A stretch of 64,000 nt of DNA from Himantopus leucocephalus (GCA_003993805.1 RSEF01000020.1:11677105-11741104); one strand, 5' to 3'. Numbered from the stretch's first letter, positions 49,081 through 63,060 are shown. The notes: a model not told the origin generated them from the letters alone. Translations and numbers: made by a program.

Positions 49081-52000
49081 GAGTCAGATGTAGAGTCCTG
49101 ATGGTTTTGGCCACTTTGCTAACTTTCTGCGAGCAGGTCTTGTTCTTTAAGCGTTTTCTAGGAGCTGAATGGAAGATTTCAGGGGTTTTTATAGGGTCTT
49201 TTTTCGTAACAGTTTGCTAAATTTATGTTTTAGATCTGAAGGGACCCTTAGCCTGACCTCTGGTATATAACATAGAGTATTGAATTTCATGCACTTAACT
49301 CCCACAGCCCGTCCAAGAACTGGCTGACCACAGTGCTTTCCTAAGGAAACAAAAAAAAAAAAAGCTCTTAAATGCAGTCATTTCAGCATAGTAGAAATGT
49401 TTCTTATTCCTAATAACATGCCGATAGCTAGGAGTCATGTGGATTTTCGAGAAAGCTCTCGGACAAAGATCTCCTAACTGAGGCTCTCCCTGCCTTCCCC
49501 TTGACCTCATCATCTTCCCCAGATTGCGCTCTGCCTGCTGCTGTCTCCTCTCCTGGGCACGCGGGAGGTTAGAGACACACTAAAGAAGCTAAAGGGGCAG
49601 AGGGCGAAGAGGTATCCATTTGGGGAATAAGGAAGGGGCAAGCTGAGAGCAGGGATCATTTAACCCAGCTCAGCAGCAACGGGGTTAATCTGACCTTACC
49701 CTACATTTGGGTGGGAAATCGTCAACTCAAAACATGTATTTGTTATTCCACACAGATGTTTGCAGCGATGTATGAACCATAACTGCTGTTTCTTTGCGCT
49801 GTGACACAAACCCTGTTGGTCTGGGCACTTCACCCGCGCAGAGCAAAGAGCTGCTCCTACCCAAAAGAGGTCTCAGGCTCACAAGTTAATTAGTTATCTT
49901 TGCCTATTAATCCCCACCCATCCCCCTCCCCCTTTTTTTTTTTTTGCATTACACAGTTTCTCTCCCAATATCGTTTCTCTCCCAGACTCAAAATGCAATG
50001 ACAAATAAATGATTTCATGTAACCGCCTGAGACAGGGAGAACGGAGATAGACGTGTTGCCGTCAGGCACTGACCCGCCTCGGGTAATGGAAGATTGGGGG
50101 GTTCGTGGGGAGGATGCACAGATCTGGAAAGCTGCAGCATGGCTTTTCTAAAATGATGCAGCCAAAGATATTCTAGAGATTATCCTCCAAAAACTCAGTG
50201 GTCAAGGGCTTAATGACTTAAATAGCGGTCAAGTGTCTGCTTATTATCAATCACCTATTGCCAGTTGAACTGCATTAATGAAAGTTTCTTGATAAAAGCT
50301 GCCTTATCATCTGGAACTGAGATACCCCATCTAAAGTGCTCCTGCAAGGCCTGAGGAAATGCTCCTTTCGGCAGCAAAAGAGACGATGTGTCGCTTTCCT
50401 GAATTAGGCTGAGTCAAATGGATGGTCAGGCCCTCCGCAAAGAAACAATTTCTTTCACCTTTTGGTGTTAAAGGACGGCTTTATCTATGTGCCAGAAAGG
50501 ATTCCGGCTGCCTTGCAGGAGTTAAGAGCCCAAACAAACACCTTGCTGGCCATTCGCAGTGGCCTGGGCTGAAGGCCACCGCAGCAGCACGGGGCAGTGT
50601 CACTGCACCCTGAGGGGACGGCACAGGGTGTTCACTGTACATCCATCTGCCATAACCACGTACCTCCTTGGAGAAAATGGGTTGAAAATGGTATTTAACA
50701 TTGTTGATTACGATTTTTCCAGATTTATTACCTGGTTTTTTGTTCACTGTTTGGCTGCCTGCTCCCCCTCCATCTGCCAGCCCTGTAATCCACCTCCTCT
50801 TATCTCAGCGCAGTTCGCTCCACCTCTTGCTCATTTTCATTTTATTGCCTAGCTAATCTCATCCTCCTGCTTTTCCTGACACTGCTCCCCCCTCCCCATC
50901 TGTGGAGATTAAATCACTGCTCCTTTTGTTTGGTGCCACTCAAAATTCCCTCATTTCACTCAGGCTTTGGGATGCTTCCAGGCACTTTTGCTGTTGTTGC
51001 ACACATCCGTTTTCCTGGCACAAAAAGGCCCGTCAGCATCTGATGGAAGCGTTAGTGAGTCCTCGTTTCAACCAGTTTTCAGAGATGACCTGAATGTGAA
51101 ATGGAGCCGAGCTCAGCCTGAGACATGCACAGTGCAGCAGGGGCAGCCGTGTGTGTCTGGGCACCGCAGGACCATCGGCGGGATGCTCAGGACAGCTCTG
51201 CAGCGCTGTCAGAGCCTGGCACCTGAATGCTAGTTGAGAAAAATCTAGATCTAAGGCATGGGCTAGAAAATCTCCAGGCTATCAAAACGCGAAGTCCTGG
51301 AAGTGGTTTCTCATGTTGTTAGGTGATGTATCAGTGTGGTCAACCCGTCATCCCTATTTACAGCGTCTAGCGCCGTGCCGGTATCCACGGCCTCAGAAGT
51401 CTCTCGTTCTAATTACTGCTGAAGGTTTTAGGCTCAAAGTTGAAACCAGCCTCCCAGTTCAAGTGTACTTCTTCTAAGTGCATCCTGGTTTGGTGTCACA
51501 ACTGCAGGTACGGGTGGGGACACTGGATTTTCACGCCACATGTTTCTGGCATCCTCCCACCTTCCCGCAACCGAGATCAGTGCCAGAGACCCTCCTGCCG
51601 ATATTTCTTCCGTCTGTGTGACTGTGCAGGACCACTGACTTCAGCGCTGCTAATGTTGTCTCAGAACTGGAACCAGCAGAGCCTTTAACCACCTGGCAAA
51701 CCCCAGACAATTTCAAAATGGCTTGCAGCTGAGGGACCAGCTCCCTTCACAGGAGTCCTCACAGCTGCCAGGCTGCTGTTCTTCCCCGCTGCGAGCACCC
51801 AAGCGTCTTTGCTGCCAGCAGCTGGATGAGAACATGTCCTAAAGCCTTGATTCAAAGAAACCCCCTCTTTGAGTACATGGGAGATACTCCCCTGAGTGAG
51901 GACCGCTGCTGCTTGGCCCTAATTGTCGAGTTTAGGTATTCATTTTTAATCTGTTTGGTTTTTATCTCTTGTCTTACTTCTCAACTTGTAATGCCAACCG

Positions 52001-55000
52001 TGATGCATTTGCTATATCTTCTCTCACTACTTTTATGTGCCAACATGTTTTAAATAAGTTTAAAGAGTACAAGAGCTAAAAAAAAAATAAAAAAATAAAT
52101 AAACCAGGCAGCTTAAGATAAAAGCCAGCAGCATGCTTTTAAAAATAGACCGGGCAGCCCTGCGAGAGGTGCCGAGTAAGTGGGTGCACAGGAGGGGAAC
52201 GGAGCAGACTGAAGAGGCACTGTTTAAACAGAAGGGAAATAAATGGCAGAGGGAGCTGCAGTTCATTTTGTTCCCTTACGTGTTGCTCAGATAATGCAAC
52301 ATATCTTCAGGCATGCTGGTTCTAAAAATGGATGCAGCTCTTGGGTTTCACTGGGTGACACTCTGGCTGTGGCGCTCGTACAGAATCTCCCATGAAGCGT
52401 CCATGGGAGCAACACCAGTGCATGCCAGTGAAATGGCTTTTAGTGTTTCAAAACCAGCAGCAATACTCGGGTCTCAGCACTGGTACTTTATGAAGAAGAC
52501 TTTTGCAGTACAGAACGTGTGCCTTTGTATCATGCCAAGGTGCCCGATGCAGAAGGGGCTGCCTGTAAATCCCTGAGGTCAGGCAATGTTTTATTAAAAT
52601 TCTCTTTCCTGCTGTGGTTGACCTGTGAAAACAGCAATTGTCTGAGAGTGACAATGGCACTTAATTAGTAAGTCGGGCTTGAAGTGTCCTGTCCAACGAG
52701 TAATTTCACAGAAGCAGAGTTTAGGATTGACACCGGTTTAATATATCAAAACAATTGTCTTGAAAAATTCCTTGGCATTTTAATGGTGTTTCTCTTTGGT
52801 CTAAATAGACATGAGAAGTTGAGAGGATGTGTAAACCTGAGCAGCGGATTAAAGGGACCAAGAGAAAGACTCAAAGATCTCATCCAAACTCCATGCTGTT
52901 GCACAATTGTGTGAGGCACTGGCTTCCCTAGGATAGGACATCATCCCAGGGAGCTGCACTTGTCACCGTTCCTCTCTGGCTGCTCCAGGACGAGCGTTAC
53001 TGTCTTTATCTGTCTTCTTACCCTCCTCTCTCCTGCCAAGTTGAGCTCAGCTCAGCTGTGAGAAGGATGAGTGTTTGTTCACTTTCAGCGGCTGTGGCAA
53101 TGATCAACCAGCTCTTCTCTGCTCCCGAGGAGGCTGCATTCGAATTAGGCACATGTTGCTCACTGGCATGGAGAATTCTCCATTTCTTGGCTAAATGAGT
53201 CTTCTCAGGGTATCCCTGTTCTGTAAACAGCAAATGCAGGAGAGAAAGGGCAGCAGTGCTCCTTGGCCAAACCATGGCAAGCAGTTATATTCTCATAGAG
53301 AAGAAGGCAGAGTGTGCTGCCTTCCTCCTTGGAATAGCGCGTTCCCCTGTAAGGCTGGTGTCTGTTGGGCGAATTGTTGCCTACGAGGTTAATTAGCTGT
53401 AGAAAATGAGCTAGAATACTTGGGAGTAATGAATCATAATGAATTGTTATATTTGAGGAGTGACAAGCTAAATTCATGCATGTTTTGGACTTGTTTTAGT
53501 CAGAATGGAAAATAGTGCCATCCGTGTTTCTGTTGTTCTGCTTTCATTTCTAGATGTTGGGAAGTAAATCAACGTGGCCAGAGTTTGTAAGGTCTTGAGA
53601 TGTTTGATTGCACAATGTTTCATCTCTCTCCTGAGTTCTTGAGCTGGTCTAGGAGCAGCAGCTCCTCTGGAATCTGTACATTTGCCCCCACCTTCAGCAA
53701 ATGTGATTTTTACCCGTTACTGAGAAAACACAAAACTTCTCCTAAGCTAAAAGAGAAAAAAAAATTTGTGTTGTCCTGATACTGTGAGTGGTAGTGCTAC
53801 ATGGCAGTTCTGACTGAGGTGTAGCACCCTCATCTAGGAAAGTACTGAAGTAGATTATATGATAGATTCACCTCTCCTACCAAGGTGAGTCAAGGGACCT
53901 ATTGGTAGCAAGACTCATCAGTTTCTTCAAGCTCCTACTGTCCCCAGAAAAACATCCAGAGTGTTTCTATGGAATTAGACCTAGCAAAATAGCAAGCTAA
54001 AGGGTAGGCAGACATTGTAACTCTTGAAATATCTGGGAAGTAAGGATCAGCAAGCTACTCCTACCTGGAAGATAGCTTCTGGAATCTGAAGGTAAGATGA
54101 AGGACACTGTGAAAAAGATCTTAATGAGAAGAATTTGTTCTTAGCCCCCTACAATAATCATAATGTGTCCCTGGGTGAGATGAAGCCTGACACAAGCTAT
54201 TCTGTTGATTTGGGGTTTTTTGATGTGGTACCACGGTTCAGCTGGTTCAGGGTTGGAGGAACTGTGAGCTGCCAAGAGTAGGAGGATTTGAATTCACAGC
54301 CGTTCTTTTAAATAGATCAGTGGTTCCAGGAGAGTGAGTGGGACTGCTGCAATGTTTAAGTTCTTTGCTGGATTGATGCCTCTGGAAGTGTTTGGAGAGA
54401 TATGACAAAACTTTCTCTCTCTTGAAGGTGCACGTTGGTGTTAGTCCAGCCATGACTGCATGAGGCAGACTGGTGTTTCTGTCACCGCTGGGAGAAGACA
54501 TCTTTCTCATTCATAGACAAAGAGCGCTTTGGGGATCAAAGACAAAAGGTACCAACTGTCATTTAATATTGCTACTAATTATATGTCAAGAACTAATACA
54601 GGTTAGGACTAAATTAGTGCATTTGTCCAGATGTTTTCACAGTTGCCCTGACTGCAGCACTATGGGTTATGTTCTCAGCTGTGAGGTACTCATACTGGTC
54701 TTTCTCATCTCCACTGATGTGGTCGCTCCTAGCGTGATCAGGTGCAGACTCCCACTTACTAAGTGCTATGAAAGGCATCGCTCTGACACAAAGTGGAAAA
54801 TTCTCCTTGGGGTGCACAGCTCTTACAGGAGGGTTGACTGCTCATAGACCTGGCCCCGTGCTTTGAGATGTGAATTCATATACAACATCTTCTGTGAAAG
54901 CAGCTATTCTTGCTCCTGCCAAACTGCTCCAAAGACCCATACAATGATGTTAATTGTAAGCCACAAGCTGGCTCTTATCTTTGAATTGTTTTTTCTCTAA

Positions 55001-56189
55001 CAATTTTAAGAAGAGCTCAGCATGTTCTCAGTAGGAGCTGATAGATGCTGAGCACTTCTGAAATCCCGCCAACTTCTTTTGGGTTCCTAAATGGGAGCTG
55101 AGTGCTTTTGAACGTATGATCCTAAGGGTGCATTTTATAACGCTACAGTTCTGTCCATATCATTCCTTTCCTCTCTCACTGTCCCCCGAATGCTCCCAGC
55201 AGTGGCAATAACACTAGGAGCACCAGGATAGTCAAGGCTTGAGTGACGTCTCAGTTATTATGTCATCTTAAGCAACACTGAACAGAATTAAATGACAGCA
55301 GTTAAAAGGCCGTGTGCACCCCGTCTGCAGTTGGGTCCCTAGCGTCACTACCGGCAGCACAGATACTGTTGAGACGGCTGTAGTGGGTTTTAGATCTATG
55401 TGTGTACGTATATGAAAACAAAAATCTAGTGCAAACTCTGCCTTCTTTTTCAGAGTGTTTCATGCTGTGATTCAGGCTACATACACTGTACTTGACAACG
55501 CTCTGACTCTTAATTTCAGGATTCAGACTTTCTCCTAAGTAGGTTCTTGGGGCAGATATAATGAATATTTTTTAGTGCTTGTGGGGCAGAGGAGGAGGGA
55601 AGACAGGCCTTTATCTGAAGCTTTTCCAACAGACTTAGTGCATGGAAGGCATCTGTTTCGGTCCTGTGAGGCCGACATCCTCTCCCACCAGACTTGGCAG
55701 CGAGTGGAAGAGCCACATGTCAGAAAATCTGGGGGGCCCACGCGCTGTGGACAAAAGTATGGCAAAGAATTTAAACATTAGCGACGGGAATGATGTTGGA
55801 GGGCTGGCTAAAAGCGATTAGCGTAGCGCTCTGGAATGTGGCGTTTCAATAGCCGCTCCAGAAGGATCTGCAGCCCCATTGACTTCTGCAGCGTCAGGAA
55901 AGAGCCCTTGCGCTCCGGCTTTTGCCAACTGGAATGGGTGAACGTGCAGGGCAGTATGTGCAGCGATCACAGAGCTCCCTGCTCTGGCTGGTCACGGGGC
56001 GCTGCGCACCGAGCCCCACACGCCTGCTGACGGGGTGTTTTCCTTTGCTCCAGGGAAATCTGATGCCCCAGTGACGCCGGCGGCTGACAAGGTCCTCGTG
56101 CGTTGCCAGAAACCCCCTTGACAATCTCCATCAATGTTAGGCCACAGCCTTGCTCTTTGTTTACCCTGGGCCAAAGCACTAAAAGCCGC
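49081..56189. other. No gene seen; enhancer-like AT patch at 50,163-50,327
   Basis: The patch contains CTTAATGACTTAAATAG, TATCAATCA (TGATTGATA on the minus strand, PBX/HOX-like), GCATTAATG and GATA-type TTATCATC within 165 bp. A similar TTAATTAG-rich piece lies at 49,885-50,010. The remainder is unremarkable. Confidence 0.4.
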
Positions 56190-56340
56190 CTTTGGCTGTG
56201 GTCTGGCTGTTGTTAGTCGTGCATTCGGGTAGCGTGTCACCGTGGGGTTTGGTCGTTTTGTTTCCACTTGTGTCAGTGTGGGGTTTGGCTGTTTTGCTTC
56301 CACTGCTGCCTGGGTTTTGGTCTCTTTGGGAATACACCCA
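56190..56340 (+). repeat. Degenerate 36-bp tandem repeat
   Basis: GTGGGGTTTGGTCGTTTTG at 56,242 and GTGGGGTTTGGCTGTTTTG at 56,278, with more decayed copies on each side (GGTCTGGCTGTTG, GGGTTTTGGTCTC). A short G/T-rich minisatellite. Confidence 0.65.
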
Positions 56341-56387
56341 GCAGGACTGAGCATGTGTCTGTGGTAACATTCACTTGTCTTGTTTCC

Positions 56388-56580
56388 ATTTCTTTTTCTT
56401 CTTTTTCCTTTTCTTTTTCCTTTTCTTTTTCCTTTTCTTTTTCCTTTTCTTTTTCTTTTTCTTTTTCTTTTTCTTTTTCTTTTTCTTTTTCTTTTTCTTT
56501 TTCTTTTTCTTTTTCTTTTTCTTTTTCTTTTTCTTTTTCTTTTTCTTTTTTTTTTTTGTGTTTTTTTTTGTTTTTGTTTT
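56388..56580 (+). repeat. Compound CTTTTT microsatellite
   Basis: First about four copies of the 12-mer CTTTTTCCTTTT, then about 17 near-perfect copies of the 6-mer CTTTTT (about 56,447-56,550), then poly-T with G interruptions. All ORFs over it (Lys/Glu or Phe/Ser repeats) are artefacts of the repeat. Confidence 0.97.
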
Positions 56581-59500
56581 TCCTTTCTGATTTCCAGGTA
56601 GGTAAATCAAAGTGTGGAATCAATTAAAAATAGACCTGGGTAGAAGGCCTGGCTGATGTGAAGACATACATTTTTAGCCGAGGTGGGAAAAGAATGCACT
56701 CATTCAAGTCCTTGTCTAGGGCAGGGAATTCCCTAGCTTTTGTCTAAATATGGCATGCAAGAGCAGAGCACAGGCAACGCAATACTTCACTGAGTATTGT
56801 TTAAAAGTGTGCTTGGCACCAACCAGCAAGTAGGATTCTTGTAAAAACATGGCACAAGGAGTTGTTTGACAGATTCTGACATAGCAAAGTCTTTACAAGA
56901 GGGAAAAAAAAAAAAATAAAAGAAGGAAAAGAGAGAAACTGCAGAGTACATGAAGCCAAAAGCATACTCTCTGCCTAGGAGGAATGTAGAATAAAAGGCC
57001 CTTAGCACCAAATCATACCCTGCAGTTGATGTGGGTCTGATCCTATTAGTGATTAATGGCACCAAGTTAAAAATCCACTCCTAAATGATTGCCTGTTGCC
57101 AATCATTCAGGAGACGTGATGAAGAAGTAGTGAGAGCTGGGAAAGAGACTGCTATGGCTTGAACCCACTGACCAGAGTCTCTATCACAGACTTTCCCGGT
57201 TGGATGGACCCATCCTCTGCTGTCCTGATGCTGCCATGCAGTGTTTCCCCTGAAGGCAGTGGCATTCCACTAGCAGATCTTCGGAGGCAACACTCAGTAC
57301 CACGCAGTCCCGTGGTTTGGGTAGGTGTCTGTTTTTGCAAAGCTTATGCTGAGTTGTAGCTTTGAATATGTATCGCAGCAGTGAGCAACGATTCATGCCT
57401 GGAAGAAAACCTGTCTCCCTCTGCCTCCACCACATCTGGAGACATTGCGAGTCCCTCAGAGCACAAAGGCCTCGGAGCACACATCTCGGCAACTGAGATC
57501 TTTGTCTCCAAAACTCCTGGTCTCTTCTTGAAATACGGCCGTTATGTGAAGTATGTTTTGAGGGAGGGAAAACTTATCTGGGATTCAGTCCACTTCTGGA
57601 GGTCTCAGATGAGGACACCTCACTCAGTGACCCTGTTACTGATACCAGCTGCTCAACGGGCTGTATAGCTCATACAGAGAAGGTCTCAGCTCAGCCTTCC
57701 CTGTGTAAAGTGAATCCCTTTCCTGAATTTGCCTCAAATGCAGCATCCATACTCCATCACAGCCGGAGCTTCCTCACTTCAAAGATAAGACACTCTTCCC
57801 CAGGTTGGTTTTGATGGTGTCTTGCAATGTAAACTAGAATGATAGAGGAGAGTAGTCTGTAATTAGCACATAACCTCAGGCAGTTTTGCTGTTCCTGGAA
57901 TGCAAGGACTAAATTGTGTTCTCCTGCAATAGCATTGGCTTCCGGTGAGTCTGTTAGCTGCTCTGTGTTTGTACTAGTGTCAAGTGAAAGCTGTTCCCCA
58001 AGAGCGGCAAAGCTGTCTGGTGTGGAATAGGAGCCAGGAGGTCTCAGATCCACTCCTGTGGGTGCCTTCCAGTGAAACCAAAGGGAAGCCCATCATATAT
58101 TTTAATGTGTTGCCCATGAGATGATACACTCAATGGCAAAGCTACAAAGTCCAAGAGTTTCTGGGTCATCTTAGCAAAGCTCAGGAGAGAGCGAAGGCAC
58201 AAGACCACCTCCCCACACTTTTTTGAGCATTTCAGTTGATGTTGTTAATTGTAGTGGAGCTGCTGCAAATATTTCTGAAAGCAAATATTTGATGTCCCCA
58301 TCCACTAGAAAATAAGTGGAAGAACCAACCACCTGCCTACTCACCTTGTCATCTCAACAAAACTGAGCCAGGGCTGAGAATAAATAGCAACGACTGCTGA
58401 GCTTTTGTAGTCAGCTTCTCTACGAACAAGAGCTGTGATGGGAGAGCAAACAACACCTGCTGGGGAGGAACCTGGGCACAGGCTGAAAGGGGAGCGGAGG
58501 CTGGTGGGCAGCGGCTGTTTGTGCAGCCGTTGGTCTCCGGGGTGGGGCTGCTGGCAGAAGCAGGAGGAAGATGATATCTCCATCAGCCCATGCTAATGCC
58601 ATGCTAATGCAAGAGGCAGAATGGGCGAATGCCCTGCTTCCCTCTGCCCCAGCTAGTGAGCAATGGGTAGCAGCTCCTCTGTGCGTGCCAGGAGGAAAGC
58701 CTCTGGAGTGGAACTGCCCCCGCGCAGGTCCTGCTCTTGGCCGGTGTGTGGGTCACACCAGAGGACAAATCTCAGGGTTGTCACTGGGGAGAAAAAAGGT
58801 GGACAGTCCCTTATCTGGCAGAGGAGGCAGATCACTCACCGCTCACACCTGTACCCAAGTATGAATTCTGCTGAGGAAACCAGTATCACTTTGCCCTAAC
58901 TGGGAAGCAGGGCAGATGATATGTTCTTTACGTCTTCTGGCTGGGCATACGCACAGCCCAAATACCCAATGTCCAAGTGATCTGCATTTGGGTGCTGGGT
59001 TTTTTTCTTGGTTTTTTTTTATGTTGTTGGTTTTAGTCTTCTAAAAACAAACTTCGGATTCATCAGATGGAAATGATCTCATCACATTACAGATTCGCTT
59101 TCCTGGGAAACTAAACTTCTAGTGTAGTCATGGGAAAGTCTCACCTTCCCTTTTTTATTTTCCTTTAACTGAGTTTCTATTGAAATTAGCTTGGCAGGCT
59201 AACAACTCAGAAGCTAAGAGACAAAAGACAACCCTTTGTTACTATTAGTTTTTTTAATCTCATGATTTGCTTACCAATCTCATGATTTTGGGGAGATGGC
59301 AAGTGATTTTTGAATATTTAATGACATATATCCAAATCTATAGAGAAGGCAGGCCCCCTCATAATACATTTTACCGACACAGTAGTCTATTTGTCCCATT
59401 GCCAACAAAAAAAGAAGTAAAGCCCAATAATTAATTACTGCTCGATCTTTTGTAGTTTTCTTTGAGCTGCAACACTTTCTGTTCACTCCTACTCTTTTTC

Positions 59501-62344
59501 TACCTCTTACAAATTCTTTGCGCAACTGGAAACCCGGCTCAGCAAATCCAATCCAATATCACTATAGTCAAGCGAGGAAGGACTTGGCTCCTCTTCAAAG
59601 GGAGCTTTTATCAAGTGTTTAGTGTGATGTGACAAAGCAGGGAAGTGTGCCATGGATGCGATGCTTCCAAATCCCCTCTTCTACCTTGATTAAACTTGAA
59701 AGCGATTACCCTTGCCAGGGTGATGAACCCTGCCAACGTGCATCTTGTTTACAGCTGTGCTGAGTTTTTAATGCGTTTCCCTGTTTCTGGCCAGGAGAAC
59801 ACACTTCCGCTTTATGCCCTGCATAAAATCCCATTTAAAATATCAAGTTTCTAATATTTTGCCACTACAGCCATAGAAATTAGAAAGCCGGGACAGCATC
59901 ACTCACGTGTGTGAAATTACGCTTTGGCTTCAGCAGAGCTGCACGGTCTCGCTGTCAGTGCAGGAAAGCTTTGGATGAGGGCAGTAGAAACTAAAAAGAT
60001 TTAGCCTGGGACTATTTTATTGTGGTGGGGACGAGACTATGCTGTCTGGTGTGAGTGGACTCTAGATGCTGCTGTAAATTCCAGATGAAAATTTCATGGC
60101 ATTTGCCATTTCATTTTGCCCTATTTTATTTTGTGTGTTTCCCTCTGATTCCTAGATTCTGCTTTATTCCTAATTTTGATAAATTTAGATCATTAGATCA
60201 AAGACTTATTTTTACCAAAAAAAAAAAAAAAACCCTGAACACCACATTTTGGCAAAAAAAATACTTGACAAAATAGTCTTCATTTACTAATTTCCTAGTT
60301 GTCTATGGCAGTTGCTTTAAAAATGGCTGCATCTAAGTAGTTTTACTTAAAAAGCAAAAAGAAAGAAAGAGGTTTTCTTTTATTTTTTTTTTTTTTCCCT
60401 TCACAAGAACCAGGCCGGTTTTCAGAGGAACTTTGACAGGGAAAATGCACATCAGCACCCTGTGAAATTTCCATGTTTGGCTTTGAATCTGTCAGGATAT
60501 ATGGAGAAAAAATAAGTTGTGAATTTTCCAGTTCCGTGACTTTGTAGTTTGGTGTTCTTGCCTTGCAGTTCGGGCAGAATACACTGGAGGACAGGAGCTT
60601 TTCTCCCTGGTCCTTCCTGCCTCTGCCCTGTATTTCATCCAGCTGTCCCCAGCCCGTCGCTCTGTGCTCACGCAGCCAACGGCCTTCCTCCCCTTGTCTC
60701 TGGATAATCTTCTCCCCACTTCTTGTTTGCTACAATGACATGAAACACTCTATTTCTGTTACAGGAAAAAATCAAGATTATGCTATGGCGCTGAATCTTT
60801 CTTTGCCAAGGACTCACCGGTTACCTCTGAAGACATTTGTGGATGGTGGTGGGACACCAGACTCAGCCCATGGTTGAACTTGACTCTGTGCTGTGACACC
60901 AAACGAGGCTCAGCGCTGTGGCTGTGCTTGCACCCAGGACTGGCATGGGGTCACGTATGGCACGGTCCTGGGTGCAAAGGCACCTTCTGTGCCGTGAGGA
61001 GGGCTTTCTGGTGGGCCCTTGCTGAGGCGACAGCAGTTCAGCGCTTTGCTGCTTTGCCTGACTCGCATGCGGAGAAAAACCTTGGCTTAGCCTGGGCGAG
61101 ATCCGCCTTTGAGCACTTGGAAGGGGGAAGTACCTAACTGCAGGTTGGTACACGCTGCTGGGAAATAGCCTTGGACCTCGGCCAGCCTGAAGTGGGGAGG
61201 TGGCAAAGCCGCCTTTGATGCCTCGGCTCCCATTGAGTGGTAGCTCCTGGAGGGGTGGCCCTGCAGGCAGAGCCTCGGGGAGGCTCTCTGACAAGCTGTT
61301 CCCGTTCCTGCTCACCGTGAACGCGGCAGCCCACCTGCTCTCCACTGTGCTGGAATATCAGCCGGCGCTGGCGCCTTGGCTCTGTTGTTTCAGACAGCAA
61401 TGGGTAATTTTTAATCCCTCTATTCAGAGTGTTTTGAGGAACAGGAGGAGGAACATACGGCATATGCTCACCTCGGCTCCCAGGAGGTGTGGGGGAGCAT
61501 GTCCCAGCAGCTGCTGGGGTAATCCTTGTCCTTCTCTCCACGACCACACCTGAAAAGTGTGCTCAGAGTGCCTGGGCATCACCCCGCAAGCAGGTGGGCT
61601 CCACCGACTGGGCAAGTCCCTTCCTCCCCTCTGCAGCCCCACAGGGTCATGGGCAACGGCATGTGCAGTGCAGAGGGATCGGAGAAGGGGCTCCATCCTC
61701 TCCTGGGTCTCCTTCAGGCAGACCAGCTCCACAGCGGTGCTGGGGACACCTCAAAGGCACAGGTTATCCCACAACAGTCACACTGGGGCAGAGGCTTTCA
61801 GGGTATGGGTGCCTTAGGGCTTTGGAAGTTGGTTGGATTAAGGACTCACATTTGACCAAAGAGAGGGTCTATGGTGAGATCCAGGCTGGACACAGCTGTG
61901 GCCTCAAAGCACATGAGATGTCTGCAGCAGTGGTAGGTGGGGGCAGGCTGCAGTGCTCAGCCACCGGTAACCTGCCTCCTGGATCCTGTGCCACCCGATG
62001 GCTTCCCTTGTCGTCAAATCTGCTGCACATCATGTCTTGATGTACTGTCACTGCTCCTGACCCTACTGCAGTCAACAGGGATGGTGTTGGTGGCATTGGT
62101 GGAACCAGCATCTCCTCTTCTCCCTTCACTTCTTCCCTCCTGCCTCCCCTCCCGCCTGCCCTCATCTCGCTCTCTCGCTGCAGCGCCTGCTCTGGGCACC
62201 ATCTGGTGAATTTTGGTCTGTCTCATCTCACCAACTGTCGTTTGTCCTGGCTGTGGTGTAAACGTGCTCACATTTTGCATCAAAGGACCCCTAAACCATT
62301 CGCTTTCTGGACCAGCCGGCCTGTCGGAGAGGAGCCAAGCAGTT
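56581..62344. other. No gene seen; tandem octamer-like site at 58,589-58,610
   Basis: CATGCTAATGC occurs twice head to tail (58,589-58,599, 58,600-58,610), each with ATGCTAAT, one base from the POU octamer ATGCAAAT. Poly-A at 60,219 and poly-T at 60,385. ORFs near 60,860-62,165 overlap on both strands and are unrecognised. Confidence 0.4.
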
Positions 62345-62500
62345 GGCACTCAATAAGCAACGAGCATTAATAAAAGCATTACAGTGAGGTTAGTGCCTCA
62401 TTAAAGTAATGCTAACGAACCAGCTGCCTTCCAGAACTATGAAATTTTAACTAACACTTCCTCCTTCTAATTTTATGTATAATTAAATCTTCCTAGGGAG
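62345..62500. other. AT-rich patch resembling a conserved noncoding element
   Basis: GCATTAATAAAAGCATTAC, TCATTAAAGTAATG and TATAATTAAATC lie in 150 bp between GC-rich flanks. This resembles a homeodomain-rich enhancer, but conservation is untested. Confidence 0.3.
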
Positions 62501-62559
62501 GCAACATTCGGTTCTCCAGGCTGCTACAGCATAACCAAAGCCCAGTTCAGAGGAGTTGC

Positions 62560-63060
62560 TCTGCAAACGCGCTGGTGCTCGCGGCAGCGATCTGGAGCCC
62601 CATCCTGCAGCCTCACGGTACGCAGTGCAAAGCTTTGGTGCGGCCACGCGGTGTGACCGTGGCAGTGTCCCGGAGCTCGCTGTACCGTAAGCGCCAGCAC
62701 TCCGGGGTGCACGCCAGCCGTGGGGCACGTGGCTGTGCCCGCAGCCCCCCATCCCCGCCTGTGCCGGGTCGGGGCTCTGCCGGCCCCCCATCCCCTGCCG
62801 GGTTGGTTCGCCTGGGGTGAAGGCAGGCTCACCACCCCGTGTGCCGTGCTCTGGCTCGGCCGTAGCCCCGGCTGCTGCCAACACACCCGGGTTAGAGTGG
62901 CCAAAAGGAACCGGGCTGGCGTGGATCTGGCCCCGAGGCGCAGGCGGTGCCATTCATTGCATCTCTCCTCCTCTTGCCAGCAGCAGCGTGCGGCGGGGAG
63001 GGTGGGCCAAAGGCTGCCCGTAGCCTGTAGAGATACTGCAGTGAAAGGCCACGCAGCACG
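62560..63060. other. GC-rich, CpG-containing block
   Basis: About 500 bp with many CpGs and a short internal repeat of CCCCATCCCC...GCCGGGT near 62,748 and 62,787. Overlapping ORFs up to 156 codons on both strands have no known domain. A weak CpG island or GC-rich intergenic DNA. Confidence 0.4.

Noticed and set aside
56268..56627. ORFs encoding Phe/Ser or Lys/Glu repeats
   Set aside because: Direct translation of the CTTTTT microsatellite.
61489..62040. 183-codon plus-strand ORF
   Set aside because: Overlapped by ORFs in other frames and on the other strand; the product is low in recognisable features.
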